Positions 9,881-20,154 are shown, numbered from the stretch's first letter. The stretch is DNA of 30,037 nt from Chara braunii (GCA_003427395.1 BFEA01000200.1:1018614-1048650); one strand, 5' to 3'. Notes: generated by a model not told the origin, from the sequence alone. Numbers and translations: made by a program.

Positions 9881-10620
9881 AGCGCAAGAGCCCTCCCAGC
9901 TATGTCAAGCAGGAGTTAAAACGAAACAAAACAAATATATTTATTAAAAAAAAACAAAGAGACGACTTGGGATGAGGCATAAATAATCTTGCAAACCACC
10001 GAAACGGACGTGGTTGCATCGTCCCTTCGCCGCTCTGGCCGGGTGCGCTAGCTGTACACCCCGCGGTCCCCTACGACAGGATAGGTTTTCGCGGGGCACA
10101 TCTTGCGTCCCCTAAGGAGTTGTCACCACCCTCAGCGGCGTATCTGAGTCCCTACCGAGCTACTTACCCACGTACGAAAGTTTTTACATGCAATTGCAGA
10201 GGTAGGTGAGCCGAGGGCGTTTGCTCGTTCGTTGGAGTATAAGTACGCTTGGTTAACGCCAAGTGGACCCGAACGGTGTCCGTTCCCTAGGGCGCTGATC
10301 TCCTAGGTACAGAGCGCATGTCGGTCGACTAGGATGGTCTCAACCAAACGTGAAACCCATAAAATAATCCTAGTCCCTTTATAATCATTTGATCACAAAA
10401 TAAATAAAATCAATACACTTTTATCAAATCGCACAAGATTGGATTTTGACTTGATGAGATGATTTGCCAAACTTATTCTTTCCAGCCTATATGACTGAAG
10501 AGACTATTATATCGCCGCTTCCGAGGCAGAGGTTCGTTATTGACGAAATATTTGAAAAGGATAACCTAACATTTGACGTATAGGTTGGTCCGTCGACACT
10601 TACTAAAGTCTGTCAGGAAT
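9881..10620. other. Gene-free stretch with several inverted repeats
   Basis: No coding frame is supportable. Inverted repeats include TGCAAACCAC/GTGGTTGCA (9990-10018, one bulged A), CCCCGCG/CGCGGGG (~10060-10098), CTTGG/CCAAG (~10249-10264), GAACGG/CCGTTC with a 3-nt loop (~10271-10285), and GACTAGGAT/ATCCTAGTC (10327-10335 and 10367-10375, perfect 9 bp). GC content is above that of its neighbours up to about 10340, then the DNA becomes AT-rich. Confidence 0.5.
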
Positions 10621-10980
10621 GACTTCTGCAAGTAAATTTTCACTGCTACCATGCAGATCAACAATTGATTTGGCTCCTTGCTGAAGTTTTAACTCTCGAT
10701 TCGACCACTCCTCAATATCATATGCAGCTTGCTTGGAGGAAAGTATTATCTAGTGAATAAAAACTTTGTTGGTCGCTTCGTCCTCCTGAACAATAATTAT
10801 TTTTTTCGTTCCTCGAATGATGAACTATCAATCTTCTGCATTAGGTTCCTCAACATAAAAACCGCAGTCGTTTTCACTGCACCAAGAGAACCATCACTTT
10901 CATTACCTACTTCTTCTCGGGGGTTGGAGCTTCTTTTGTCTCCAACTTCTAATTTTAACGGTGGCACATAAGGTAGTCAC
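10621..10980 (-). other. Possible degraded coding sequence, not identified
   Basis: The minus strand contains protein-like runs such as NESDGSLGAVKTTAVF and FMLRNLMQKIDSS, interrupted by stops and frame changes. No motif assigns it to a family. The plus-strand frame at 10729-10971 over the same bases looks like its shadow. It could be a remnant of a transposon or host exon. Confidence 0.2.
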
Positions 10981-12600
10981 CTGCACGGGCATAAATTAAC
11001 CCCCACATCGCCTAGGTCTCGACGAGGGTTGACCCACATTGTGTCGACACGCACCTATCCCTCTAGGAAGTGGTATTGTGGATACTTTTTCCCCTCGCCC
11101 TCGCCCGAAGACTTGGATCTCAGAGGTTGGGTCGTCACCACCGAGTCGGCAAAGTACCACCCCCGATGAATCGGGTCCACTCCAAGTCGATAACAGGGCC
11201 GACTCCGAAAGCATACGAACCCCCGCCTTGGATGCTTCCTAAAGAGAAAGAATGCGTTCACCACGAGTGGGTTTTTTTTATTCTCATAACTTATAAGTTT
11301 GGGTAACTTAGATGAAAAAGAAACTGAAGGAGATAGACAACGAGAATCATTTGGACAAGTATAGGTAGATAAGGTGACTCGGGATAGAAAAAGTCAATCA
11401 TGGGGAGAAGGCTAAATCCGTTTGACCTTATCTACTTTATTTCAATTGAATTTATTTTACGGTATACAGAAAACCAAAGTTTTCAAAACAACGAATTATT
11501 TTTGACATGCAAGCAGGTGAGAACTAAAAGGAAGACAATTGTTTTCCTTTTCTCCAACATGCATAATGAATCTCCTTTGCAACCATCATTCTACCTACCT
11601 GCACAACACACAAAGGCAACAAGTTCAAGAGAAAATCAGTGCAATCTCATACACTAGTCAGACTTTTCCATTCGCATGCACGACACGCACAACTTTCCTC
11701 TACCTTTTCTTTCGAACATTTAAAACGAACAGGATCGAGCATAGTGTGGGTTCACACAGGTGTGAAGGGAAATTTGAGTCAATCAATTGACCGACCTTTA
11801 CCGAAGTTTGATCTCGCTCACTCAAGAAAGTCGAGTAATATGTCAATCAAAAGAAAATAATTGTCGTAGAATATGAAAATATGTGGCTCACAACTCCACA
11901 AGTTTTTGTCTTCCTCCTGAATCAGGGTTTGCGACCTCTCTCAACTGTTCAAAAGAACAGAGGTCGGGCCACAAAAAAACTCAAACGAGATAGCTCTACA
12001 GGAGAGTGTTCCCAGGAATGAGTTTGCATGTGGTCCTAACGTCCCAAACTGTCTCAACATAGCCCCACTGCATTTTACCCACCATAATCCCCAACCAATT
12101 GCAAGTTCACGCCGCCTTCAATGACCACGTCCGCTCACAATAACCATACCAACTTGTCAATCCCGATCTCAAAATCAGTCTCATCTGGTCTCAAACTAGT
12201 CCCATATGGTCTCAATGCACTCCTATACCATTGCCCACAAGACCAAATTGTCAAGAACTCAAAACCGCTCGCACCTCGTATAACAAAAAAATAAAGGTGG
12301 CCTTGGCTCAAACTGCATGTGTTGCGCGCCCCAACGATTATTGTCGCATGCACTCACTCCGCACTTTCTTCATGTCGCCGGCCCACACACCACTACCGCA
12401 CAAACCCAATCATGCACCTACCGCCGGATCATGAGAGAATACTCCACCATCACCACACACATCAAAAATTAAAGCGAAATTGTCGTTCACCGCGCCATCG
12501 AAACCAATATCACGCCGCCCAAAAAATTGACAGCAGTTCCCCATCGAAGTGTCGTTGCCCCGCCAAAATTTTGGTAGCGTAACCTCATTAAAAAAACTGT
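10981..12600. other. Gene-free stretch; GC-rich island then AT-rich DNA
   Basis: At 11000-11240 there is a GC-rich island with several short overlapping frames on both strands. From 11260 to about 12440 the DNA is AT-rich, with only short frames of no recognisable content. No repeats longer than a few tens of bases were noticed. Confidence 0.4.
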
Positions 12601-12614
12601 CATGCCGTGTCGTC

Positions 12615-12770
12615 GAACGGACAGCACCTCCCCTTAGGGAGACCTTGATGCCGCCACACCGTCAGTCCTACAGCACCTTCCTAAACGCACGTAAAAAAAA
12701 AATTAGCGACGCACGGCAAATCCTACAGCACCTTCCCTTCGGAAGGTCTTGATGTCGCGATGGCAGTCCA
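12615..12770 (+). repeat. Diverged duplication with CAGCACCT and CTTGATG
   Basis: The segments around 12620-12655 and 12730-12758 share (A)CAGCACCT, a run of C/T, and a (G)AC/GTCTTGATGYCG end. The second forms a perfect 7-bp hairpin, ACCTTCC/GGAAGGT, around CTTC. It lies directly before the 51-bp minisatellite and may be an older part of the same array. Confidence 0.45.
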
Positions 12771-12789
12771 GCAGCACAACCCCACTGAA

Positions 12790-13125
12790 ACGGGTGCCGC
12801 TTGCCGCACCGCTGTCAAAAATGTTACTGCCGCCGTAAAAATGGGCAGCGTTTCTGCACAGATGTTAAAAATGTTACTGCTGCTGCAAAAAATGGGCAGC
12901 GCTTCCGCACCGCTGTAAAAATGTTACTGTCACCACAAAAAACGGGCATCGCTTCCGCACCGATGTTAAAAAGGTTACTGCCGCCTAAAAAAACGGGCAT
13001 CGCTTCCGCACCGCTGTCAAAAATGCTACTGTCGCCGTAAAAAACGGGCAGCGCTTCCGCACCGCTGTCAAAAATGTGGCCGACGCCACCAAAAATCGGG
13101 CAGCGCTTCCGCACCGCTGCTGCAG
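12790..13125. repeat. 51-bp minisatellite, about six copies
   Basis: The marker GGGCA recurs at 12843, 12894, 12944, 12995, 13046 and 13098, giving periods of 51, 50, 51, 51 and 52 bp. The unit runs roughly GCACCGCTGTCAAAAATG, TTACTGYCGCC, AAAAAACGGGCAKCGCTTCC. Because 51 is a multiple of three, long frames stay open on both strands with a 17-residue repeat (such as FDSGAEALPVFYGDS on the minus strand). No transcription signal or start context supports expression. Confidence 0.85.
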
Positions 13126-13673
13126 TTGCGACATAAAAGCAGCAGTACCTCCCCCACGGCCATCGCTATGGCTGCGGCTATGGCCGGCAGCACCTCCATC
13201 CTTGCTGAGATGGTGGCTATGGCAGCCTCCTCTCTCAACCTCCACTGCAGACCTCCACTTCTTCAGCCAGCAGTCTCTCCTCGCACAGCTCTAGCAGCCC
13301 CTTTCACCAACTGGCCAGCACTCAAGTAGAGTGTAGGCAACACCTCAAATGTATGAGACAGTTGCTGGTCAGCCCAACTTTTATAGTTGGGCAAAGGCTG
13401 AGGACAGTTGCTTGCCCTCTGCTAAAAATTGTAGTTGGACGCCTTTGATAAAAAACGAGATCATAGGCTGAAATCCTTGATATTCCCCTAGGAACACCAG
13501 GTTCCCAGCCCCATCAATGCACCTGGCTTCTACCCCAGGCCAGGCGCAACTGCAAATGGTTGAACTAAGGCATTTACAGCAGACTGTTTAAACCCAATAG
13601 TCTGTTGTCAACCCATGATCCAAATGCTTCTTTGCCCTGCATTTGGTTTGAGGCCATGATCAGATTCGCGGCC
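13126..13673. other. Gene-free stretch rich in short perfect hairpins
   Basis: Short overlapping frames only. Inverted repeats between 13370 and 13650 include GCCCAACT/AGTTGGGC (13372-13392, loop 5), GGGCAA/TTGCCC (13389-13417), GGAAC/GTTCC (~13494-13508), CCTGG/CCAGG pairs near 13500-13550, CAGACT/AGTCTG (~13579-13604) and CCAAATGC/GCATTTGG (13620-13646). Confidence 0.5.
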
Positions 13674-14318
13674 TTTTTTTTTTTTTTTTTTCCAACTCTT
13701 ATTCTCCTTCATTGCTTTGACAGCCTTATTTTTCCCCAAAAGAGGGAAGTAAAATAAATTAAAGGAAAGAAAGGAAGAATTAAAACAAAACGAAAATAAA
13801 AAAAAACTACCTCATTTTCCCTTAGCCTTGCTTTACTCACAGGGTGTGCTCAGCAATGCCCGTTGAGCCACCCCACCTGCTAAAAGGCAAGCCCAATTCC
13901 AGACCCCATGACAGCCAAGTTGGGATACAAAAAAATACCCCAATTTTAACGATTTTTAATTAAAAACTCGCTATATAAAAAAATCTGAAAAAACTCAAGC
14001 GCTTGTATTAGGTACCCACGAATGCACAAAAAAACTTTCAAAGTCAGAAAAAATCATTTCGGCCATCAAACAAATGCTAGCACGAACCAAAAAAAACAAA
14101 TAATAATTTTTCCCCCTTCGAAACTTTGAACCCCATTTTTTTTTTTTTTTTTTTTTCCCCCAGGTACCTTGCCAACGAGGCAGGGCAAATCTCATGTGAG
14201 GCATCAACTACCTCAATCACCTCATACTCACACTAATGTTGTAATGCCTTGTATTGGGCTACGACCACAGCAAAAGGGATGTTTTATTGTTTTTTTTTTT
14301 TTTTTTTTTTTTTTTTTT
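13674..14318. other. AT-rich segment with three long T runs
   Basis: T runs lie at about 13674-13692, 14136-14156 (21 T) and 14290-14318 (29 T). Each may be the poly(A) tail of a minus-strand retroposed sequence. Between them the sequence is A/T-rich and lacks recognisable genes. The third run is followed at once by a perfect hairpin and a tRNA-like box. Confidence 0.5.
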
Positions 14319-14405
14319 CCATTGGCATAAGCCAATGGCCACTTCAAATTCGTTGTACACCCACGAACTGCTGAAACGCGGACCTGAGTTCGACCCCCGT
14401 CGGGG
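14319..14405 (+). repeat. Possible tRNA-related element with a B-box-like sequence
   Basis: After the 29-T run comes the perfect hairpin CCATTGGC/GCCAATGG around ATAA (14319-14338). About 50 bp later is GAGTTCGACCCCC (14386-14398), which fits the Pol III B-box core GWTCRANNC. The TGGCATAAGCC just upstream could be a degraded A box. No full cloverleaf can be drawn, so this is not called a tRNA gene; a tRNA-derived SINE remnant is the likeliest explanation. Confidence 0.25.
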
Positions 14406-14548
14406 ATTCATGATTTATGTGTGTCATTTTTGCGCAGGGTCATTAACATACTAATCTGTGTGCGGCGGATTTCCGCCGTATGATCTCGATGATCGTGCAG
14501 CCGAAATCGACCACGCTTGATGGACTCACGATGGCTGCTCCAAAAGAA

Positions 14549-14640
14549 GCCAGCCCAGTAGCAGCATGTCGGGTTCGATCCCGGTACCCGCTAGTTGAGA
14601 GTCTGGCATGATAACCTACTGGGCTAGCCCCTATCACAAC
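14549..14640 (-). repeat. tRNA-related SINE-like head with A and B boxes
   Basis: On the minus strand TAGCCCAGTAGG (14626-14615) fits the A-box consensus TRGCNNAGYNGG at every position. GATCGAACCC (14580-14571) fits the B-box consensus. The span from A-box start to B-box end is 56 nt, close to the 54-nt spacing in tRNAs. A stable cloverleaf is not evident. The bases AGCCCAGTAG recur inverted at 14552-14561 and 14616-14625, so the A box could pair with the far side of the element. A tRNA-derived SINE is inferred; transcription is unknown. Confidence 0.4.
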
Positions 14641-14735
14641 AGTGATAGGAGCAACTCTTCTATAAGAAGAGTTTGCCCAGTCACTATCCCCCCTGTCGGG
14701 GCCTTGCAGGCCCTGCCTGCCAGAGGCTCTGCAGG
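14616..14735. repeat. Chain of adjacent perfect hairpins
   Basis: Within 120 bp lie CCTATCAC/GTGATAGG (14630-14649, loop AACA), AACTCTTCT/AGAAGAGTT (14653-14673, loop ATA), CCCC/GGGG (14690-14701), GGCC/GGCC (14700-14712) and the near-palindrome CCTGCCAGAGGCTCTGCAGG (14716-14735). CGGCGGA/TCCGCCG (14463-14478) lies just outside. The intact pairing across consecutive stems is the notable feature. Confidence 0.7.
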
Positions 14736-14742
14736 TCTCACA

Positions 14743-14802
14743 TTCTTGAGCCTTAACAAGCCTCACTTGCTGGCCCTTCCCCGTCGGTTGACCACTTGGC
14801 CA
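14743..14802 (-). repeat. Second tRNA-like A/B-box pair
   Basis: The minus strand reads TGGCCAAGTGGT (14802-14791), 11 of 12 A-box positions. After about 38 nt it reads GGCTCAAGAA (14752-14743), a weaker B-box match. The wording resembles the head of tRNA-Ser/Leu-type genes, which have a longer variable arm. It probably marks another tRNA-derived repeat. Confidence 0.3.
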
Positions 14803-15160
14803 TGGCTTAACTGGTCACCTAACCGGGTAGGCCTCGGCATCGGCCTGTCGCCCCATCGGCTCAATATAAAACCCCGAGGACCCTGGAAATGAACAAAAAT
14901 TACTATTTCTCCCACGTCGAGGCCCCATACATGGCGCATCCGTCTTTTTAACCTACTTAGGCTCTGACGGGACCTCGCCTTACATGGCTTAGCCCTTACG
15001 GTAGCCACGCACCCTCACGAAGTGGTCCTGGTAGATCTCCCAAGCTCTGAATCACGTGGCTTAGCAACCGCGCACCCTTATTTTAGGTAGAATAGGTATA
15101 AAATTATATATATACATATACCTCACGACCGTACATCCGTGCAGATGTACCAAACATAGG
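14803..15160. other. Gene-free stretch with a short duplication and a hairpin
   Basis: The phrase TGGCTTAGC followed within ~15 bp by CGCACCCT occurs near 14986-15014 and again near 15058-15079. A TATAAAATTATATA stretch lies at about 15098-15111, but no gene follows on either side, so no promoter is called. The perfect 7-bp hairpin GTACATC/GATGTAC is at 15131-15150. Confidence 0.4.
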
Positions 15161-15161
15161 G

Positions 15162-15187
15162 AAGGACTGGTCACGCCACCAGTCCTT
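15162..15187. repeat. Perfect 10-bp hairpin at the left edge of LINE C
   Basis: AAGGACTGGT pairs perfectly with ACCAGTCCTT around a 6-nt loop. It lies where homology to LINE A fades, near the region encoding the zinc-segment Trp cluster. Confidence 0.7.
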
Positions 15188-15389
15188 GCCACCACTTCCA
15201 GATGCCACATATGTCAAATCTTAGGTTCAACAAGTTTTAGTCTCTCAGTCATAGGTTGAGTCTGAATAAACTTTGGACAGATACCCCATCTCATCAAGTT
15301 ATGAAACCCGAATAATTGTTTACCAAGCCGACATCGTCCGACATTTTAAAATACCGAGCAGATACCCTTGTCAAGGTTTCTGCCCCGAC

Positions 15390-18300
15390 AACGGTGTTCC
15401 ACTTGCCATTGTAAGGACACAATCTTGGTTGGTAATGATTTACTAGCTTAAATCATTTGATGGGTCGCAGGGTGTTTCTTTCTAAATTTAGGTGTCTCAT
15501 CCAACGTTTTGTTACCACATCTTTCAGATTCTCCGTTGGATGCAGTAGGCGGTAGGCTCCCTTAACGGTCATTGAATAGATTTGTTGTTTTCCTGCCTTG
15601 CGTCTTCCTAGTTGGGTGATCCAGACCCAAGAGGCCGGATGAAAGGCTAGATGTGCAATCGATGTAATAGGTTTGTACGTGCACTACTGTTCTCCTTCCT
15701 TTAGCACCCTAATTCAAAAGATTTCCTCTTCTTTAAGCCCCCTTGTTTCTTCCGGATTTGATGTGATCAGTTTGTTTTTGCCCTTGACTGAAAGAGATTC
15801 ACTAACACCTCTTCATCCTGGTGGTCGGATACCACCACATTTCCCACCTGATCTACACACCCCGTGGTCCCTACCCAGTCACTTTCGTCCAGGGTTCACC
15901 CTTTCTTCAGAATTCTGACCCAGTTCCTTGGTATCGAGAAAATAGTTATTTCAAGAGTTTCTCGAATATCATGACAATATCGCAGTCGCTCCCTCAACTG
16001 GGCTTCGGTGATCCATTCTCTGGTGTCGAAATCCCAAATATCCCCCCTCTAATAACGCCCCGACTCACCCACCCCGTCCAGAGGGTTTCGGTGCAAAGAA
16101 AGACCGAGCCTTGGGAGTCGGTAACCCGCCAGTTTTTGAATAATGGTTGACTATACCTCTTCCTACCGTCGTGGGGATACATTATCTGGGAGTGGTAGCT
16201 TGCGCCAAATGTTGAGTAGTGTGGTCCAAAAGGGGTTGTTTTTTATGTCTCTCCTTACCACTCGTCTATCAGATTCGTGCTCCTCATTTGGTCTCGCTGT
16301 CTTTCTTGGTATAGTCCAATACGTGTCCTCTAGCCATCCGATCGGGTCTATTCCCTCGGGGGGGGGGGGGGGGGGGGGGGGGCAACCTTCTAATCTTTTG
16401 TAGGGTTAGCTGTCGCCAGGAGATATACGAGTCCGTATCGAAAAGGAGGTTTTTAATCCATTTTAGGGTCAGGGCCATAATTTGTGGGGGGGGATCCAAG
16501 ATCCCCAGGCCCCCTTTGGATTTCGGTTGCATAATTGCACGCCAAACAACTCTACTAATTACGCTTTTACATTCCTGATTTCCTCTCCAGAGAAAGGTCG
16601 TTACCTGTCGTTGGAGGGGGCGCAATGTTGTCTTTGAGTTACCATATAGTTGTCTTATACCACAGAGATGCCAACACCACATTGTTCATGACAAGGGCCC
16701 TTCCCATTAATGATGTGTGTTGATCCTTCCAACGTGTCAATTTTTCCAAGACTGGTTGTGTTAACCATTCATCATTGGTTGGTGGACGTCCCTTAGCGGA
16801 CATTTGTATCCCCAAGATTCTGATATGTGAGTTGGTTGGTACCTATCTTACATGCGGAGACTTCGGTGGCCTACACCCTTGGTAATGAATCCACCACCCT
16901 TCGGTCTTGCTTCCCAGGTTCACTCTCATATCTAACAGGGTGCAAAAGCGATTCATCAACACTTTAATTTCTCTCATATTTTCAGGCGAGGCATCTACCA
17001 TAATGGTGAGGTCATCTGCAAACAAGGAGCAAATTAGGATTGCCTCTTCCGGGATAGAGGTTACCCGTATTCTTTTAATTTTCTTATGTGCTCTCAAATA
17101 CGTTGTCAGCGCCTTCATGATTATAACAAACAGAAATGGAGCGATCGGGTTCCCTTGGCGTACCAAGCGTTCCAAACAAATAGGGGGAGGGCAGCCTCCC
17201 ATTTACCTGCACCCTCGTTGTGGCACTATGATGTAGGATCTCCACCCACCTTTCGAAGCAACGACCAAAGTTAAGTTTCTCCAAACATTTGTCGAGGAAA
17301 AACCAGTCAGTGTGGTCATAGGTTTTTTCAAAGTCGATAAAGATTATTGTCGCGTGGTGTTTAGACTGGCGTGACAGTTTTATTTCCTCGTTCATTAGGC
17401 AGATGTTATTTTGTATTTTTTGTCTTTGATAAAGTCAGTTTGCGCTAGGTGGATGATATGCTCCATTATTGGGATCATGCGGTTTGCCAAGGTTTTCGCC
17501 ATGATTTTGTACACCATTGTCAGTAGGGTAATAGGCCGGTAGTTTCGAATATTCGTTTTATCACTTTTCTTGTGTAGAAGAGATAGCACCCCTTGCCCCA
17601 CTACTTCCCCTATTTGCCCTGACTCCCAAACGACACGGTAGTAATTCATCAGGTCTTGTGATAGGAGGTTCCACATAGATTCCAAAAATAATTTTGGTAG
17701 CCCATCAATGTCAGGGGTCTTTTCTTCCTCATTTGTATGAGGGTTGTCCATATTTCAAACTTCTTTAGGGGTTTCTCTAGCATTTCTTTCTACTCCTCTG
17801 AAAAACTATTTTGTAAGGGGGTGAGGAAATCGTCAATTTATTTTTCCCTTTGTTCTTTCGGTCGACTCTTACATTCTGATTTGAAAATTTTTTGAAAGAA
17901 ACATCGGACAATGTGTACACACTGTGGGGTGGCGGTGACCAGTTGGGTCCGTTCCTAAGTTGGATCCTCAGGGCCTCAATAATGGTTCTCCTCGTTCTTG
18001 CCCTTGCCATAGCAAAAAAACAGGAATCCATTGATCCTTCTGTTTTATGTTTTCGCATCTTTCCCCTGATGCGGACACCTTGCCACCGATGTTTCATGCA
18101 AGCTTGCAATCGGGTCTCTATTGACCGAATCGCACTTGAAAGTTCCTTTGACTCTTGATTCATATTTTTTTCTTGTTGTTTCAATTGGTTTAACTGGTAT
18201 TGTAGTGTCATGTCATCAAAATGTCGTTTGGCTGCTCGAGCTTTTGAAAATTCGTCATATTTCCTGGCCAAAAGATTACTCCATTGTTAAACCATTGAAG

Positions 18301-19255
18301 GTCATCGCAGAGCGTCTGCCGATGTGTTTGTCAGTGTGACAGGTTTCTTTAATATGTTCTTGAAAAATTGGTAGTGACAATAATAATTTATTCAGTTTAT
18401 AATAGTCTGGCCCCTTATCTGGCCGTTTTCGAAATGAGAAAATTATGACATACATTGCATGGTCTAGCCCGGGGTACTGGCTCTGTGAAAAAATCTCAGC
18501 AACTTGCAGGGCTCCTTCTAGATCTTATGAGGCGAGGATCAGATCTATGCGTGAGATAAAAATCCTTTGTGGTCCGTTTTTCCTTAAGCAGAAGAAGGTG
18601 TGTTTTGTTGGGTGAGATCTTTGGTAAGTGTCATACACTCTTAAGACGTACAGAGGTCTGTTATGGTGTGTTCATATATTTTGATATATGTTGGGCATGG
18701 GGACGGGATTTTCCATCCGTCCGACCACTGGTCCAAGGTTGAATTAAAGTCTCCTGCCAATATGATCGGGATACCCTCTGAGACTCTCTCATGAATTAAC
18801 TAAAAAAAATTGGTCTAGCTCCGCCTCATTTGGTGCATAGATACAGAAGATAGTCACCACTTCTAACTCTAGGATCGCCAAAACATTCACCCACCTTCCT
18901 TCCTCATGATCCACCCCCCAATTAAGCGGGTTTATGCGCGAGTCGGGGGGTAGCCAAAAGACCACCCCAACATTCCCCAGTCGTGGCGCATGGGCTCGAA
19001 AGGCCCGATAGGGCCAGATTTCTTTATGAGTTCGATGATCCTCCGCTGAGTCCATCAGGTGGGTCTCTTGGACGCAGATTGCATCCGGCCAATCTCTACC
19101 CTCCAACCCCCTGATCTGATCCAGATAGCTTGTTGTTTTGATGGAGAGACCGATGTGAGGCCATTTACATTCAGCGACCGTAGATCTAGATCGGTCTGTC
19201 TCTTCCCTTTTGCCCAATCTTTATGCTTACCATACAAAGCTCTGATGTAGTTCAT
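15390..19255 (-). pseudogene. LINE C ORF2: endonuclease-reverse transcriptase (broken)
   Basis: The ATG at 19255-19253 lies 16 nt after the ORF1 stop. The endonuclease begins DLDLRSLNVNG, shifts frame, then reads ICVQETH, VVFWLPPD and CIYAPNE; GDFN follows in another frame near 18745. The linker at 17777-18271 keeps the RWQGVRIRGK segment that is RWDGARIRGK in A. Reverse transcriptase blocks are TPDIDGLP, NIRNYRPITLL, FIDFEKTYD, VRQGNPIAPFLF and FADD, spread over three frame segments between 17751 and 16843. The post-RT region (16682-15994) keeps FLWRGNQECK and GWVSRGV, matching FLWRGNHESK and GWIRRGV in A. The reading is interrupted several times. Confidence 0.75.
16358..16382. repeat. Run of 25 G inside LINE C
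   Basis: On the coding strand this is a C run, reading as polyproline after the IRRLPP motif. Copy A has only Ala-Pro-Pro at the same place, so the run has grown inside the dead element. Confidence 0.9.
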
Positions 19256-19271
19256 TTTTTATCCCCCTTTC

Positions 19272-19560
19272 CTATATAGTTCCTAGAGATGTGCTCAATT
19301 CCTCTGACCTTGAAAGAGGTCCCTCTCTCATGAGTCTAATGAAAATGTCATGCACTTCCTCCCCTGACCTGGTATTGTTTGGTCTGATTTTGAGAAGTTG
19401 CAGATCAAGCAGTGTGGAACAAACTCAAACAGACCGGATGAAAACAAATGTGCTAGTAGTTTTTTTCCCGAAGAAACTTAAAATTTTATATGTTCTCCAG
19501 TTCTAGTAGGGTAGGATTGGGTACTTTAGTTAGTCTCCCGCTACCCTGTCAGGGTTTTGA
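19272..19560 (-). pseudogene. LINE C ORF1, C-terminal part
   Basis: The minus-strand frame ending at TAG 19274-19272 is open for 45 codons back to 19409 and starts LDLQLLKIRP, matching LDLQVMKIKA near the end of ORF1 in copy A. Beyond 19409 homology continues with stops until about 19500-19560, where the sequence passes into the neighbouring LINE D fragment. Only the C-terminal quarter of ORF1 survives. Confidence 0.55.
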
Positions 19561-19574
19561 TCACTTTTTAGATC

Positions 19575-19890
19575 TACCTTTCTCTTGTTAACTGCGTTTT
19601 CCATATGCTTGGCGAGGATAAGTAACCAGACTGGTACCCAAATTTATAACTTTTTCATTTCCCTAACCTACCATTACTGACCCATGCAAGCATAGCTTTC
19701 TACCTCTCTTCGGTGAAGAGAGGCTCCCTCTCGGGGTGGAGGGAGGTAACAATATGTTTGTCCGTCAGTGGGGGTCTATCTAGCACAAGGAACGAGCATT
19801 TGCCAGTAATTGTGCCTCCCTTTTCATCTTCCCCCCAATCCAATCGAGTAACAATAGTTGTGTTTTTTGAAAAAAAAAAAAAAAAAAAAA
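19575..19890 (+). mobile_element. LINE copy D: 3' UTR fragment with poly(A)
   Basis: The plus strand at about 19685-19855 matches the minus strand of LINE B at about 8990-8840. Shared phrases include TGCAAGCATAG, CCGTCAGTGGGGGTCT and CAGTAATTGTGCCTCCC (B has CAGTAGCTGTGCCTCCC). It ends in 21 A at 19870-19890. The match covers only 3' UTR, so this is a severely 5'-truncated insertion, in the orientation opposite to copy C beside it. Its poly(A) begins earlier in the UTR than in B, suggesting a subfamily with a shorter 3' end or an internal polyadenylation site. Confidence 0.65.
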
Positions 19891-20154
19891 GGAGTTAGGG
19901 CTAGGCTATCTGATTGGTCCGAGGTCACTTGCCCGACCGGGCAAAAAAATAATAATAATAATAAAAATATATATATATTTTTTAAAATTTTATTTTTAAT
20001 TTTAAATTTTGTGAAAAATTTTGATATGACCCTCGGGCTAAGACAAAAGTTGTTCAATTTATTTTTCTGCATAATATTGCTTTGTTTTTTTGTTTTTTTT
20101 TTGCATTTTTAAGATTTTTTGGATTTTTTTGGATTTTTTGGATTTTTTAAATTT

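Larger units (their letters stand above)
15160..19560 (-). mobile_element. LINE copy C: minus-strand relative of copy A, 3' end lost
   Basis: Read on the minus strand from about 19560 down to about 15160, this segment aligns with LINE A from the last part of ORF1 through the ORF2 zinc segment (for example the shared TGGATGAGACACCTAAAT, near 15500 here and 6835 in A). It lacks a poly(A) end and the tandem 3' UTR motif, so the 3' end is truncated or too diverged to recognise. The 5' side stops within ORF1, next to LINE D. The copy carries frameshifts and stops but keeps some residues that A has lost, such as FADD and several Trp codons. Confidence 0.8.

Noticed and set aside
12790-13125. CRISPR-like array
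   Set aside because: The whole 51-bp unit is repeated with no unique spacers, and the window is eukaryotic; it is a minisatellite.
14549-14640. A functional tRNA gene
   Set aside because: The A and B boxes fit, but no acceptor stem, D stem or anticodon arm can be drawn; a SINE-like remnant is more likely.
15098-15111. TATA-box promoter
   Set aside because: It lies in a TA-rich stretch with no plausible gene start on either side.
19560-19860. Extension of LINE C ORF1 into this interval on the minus strand
   Set aside because: The interval matches the 3' UTR of LINE B and ends in poly(A) on the plus strand, so it was reassigned to LINE D.
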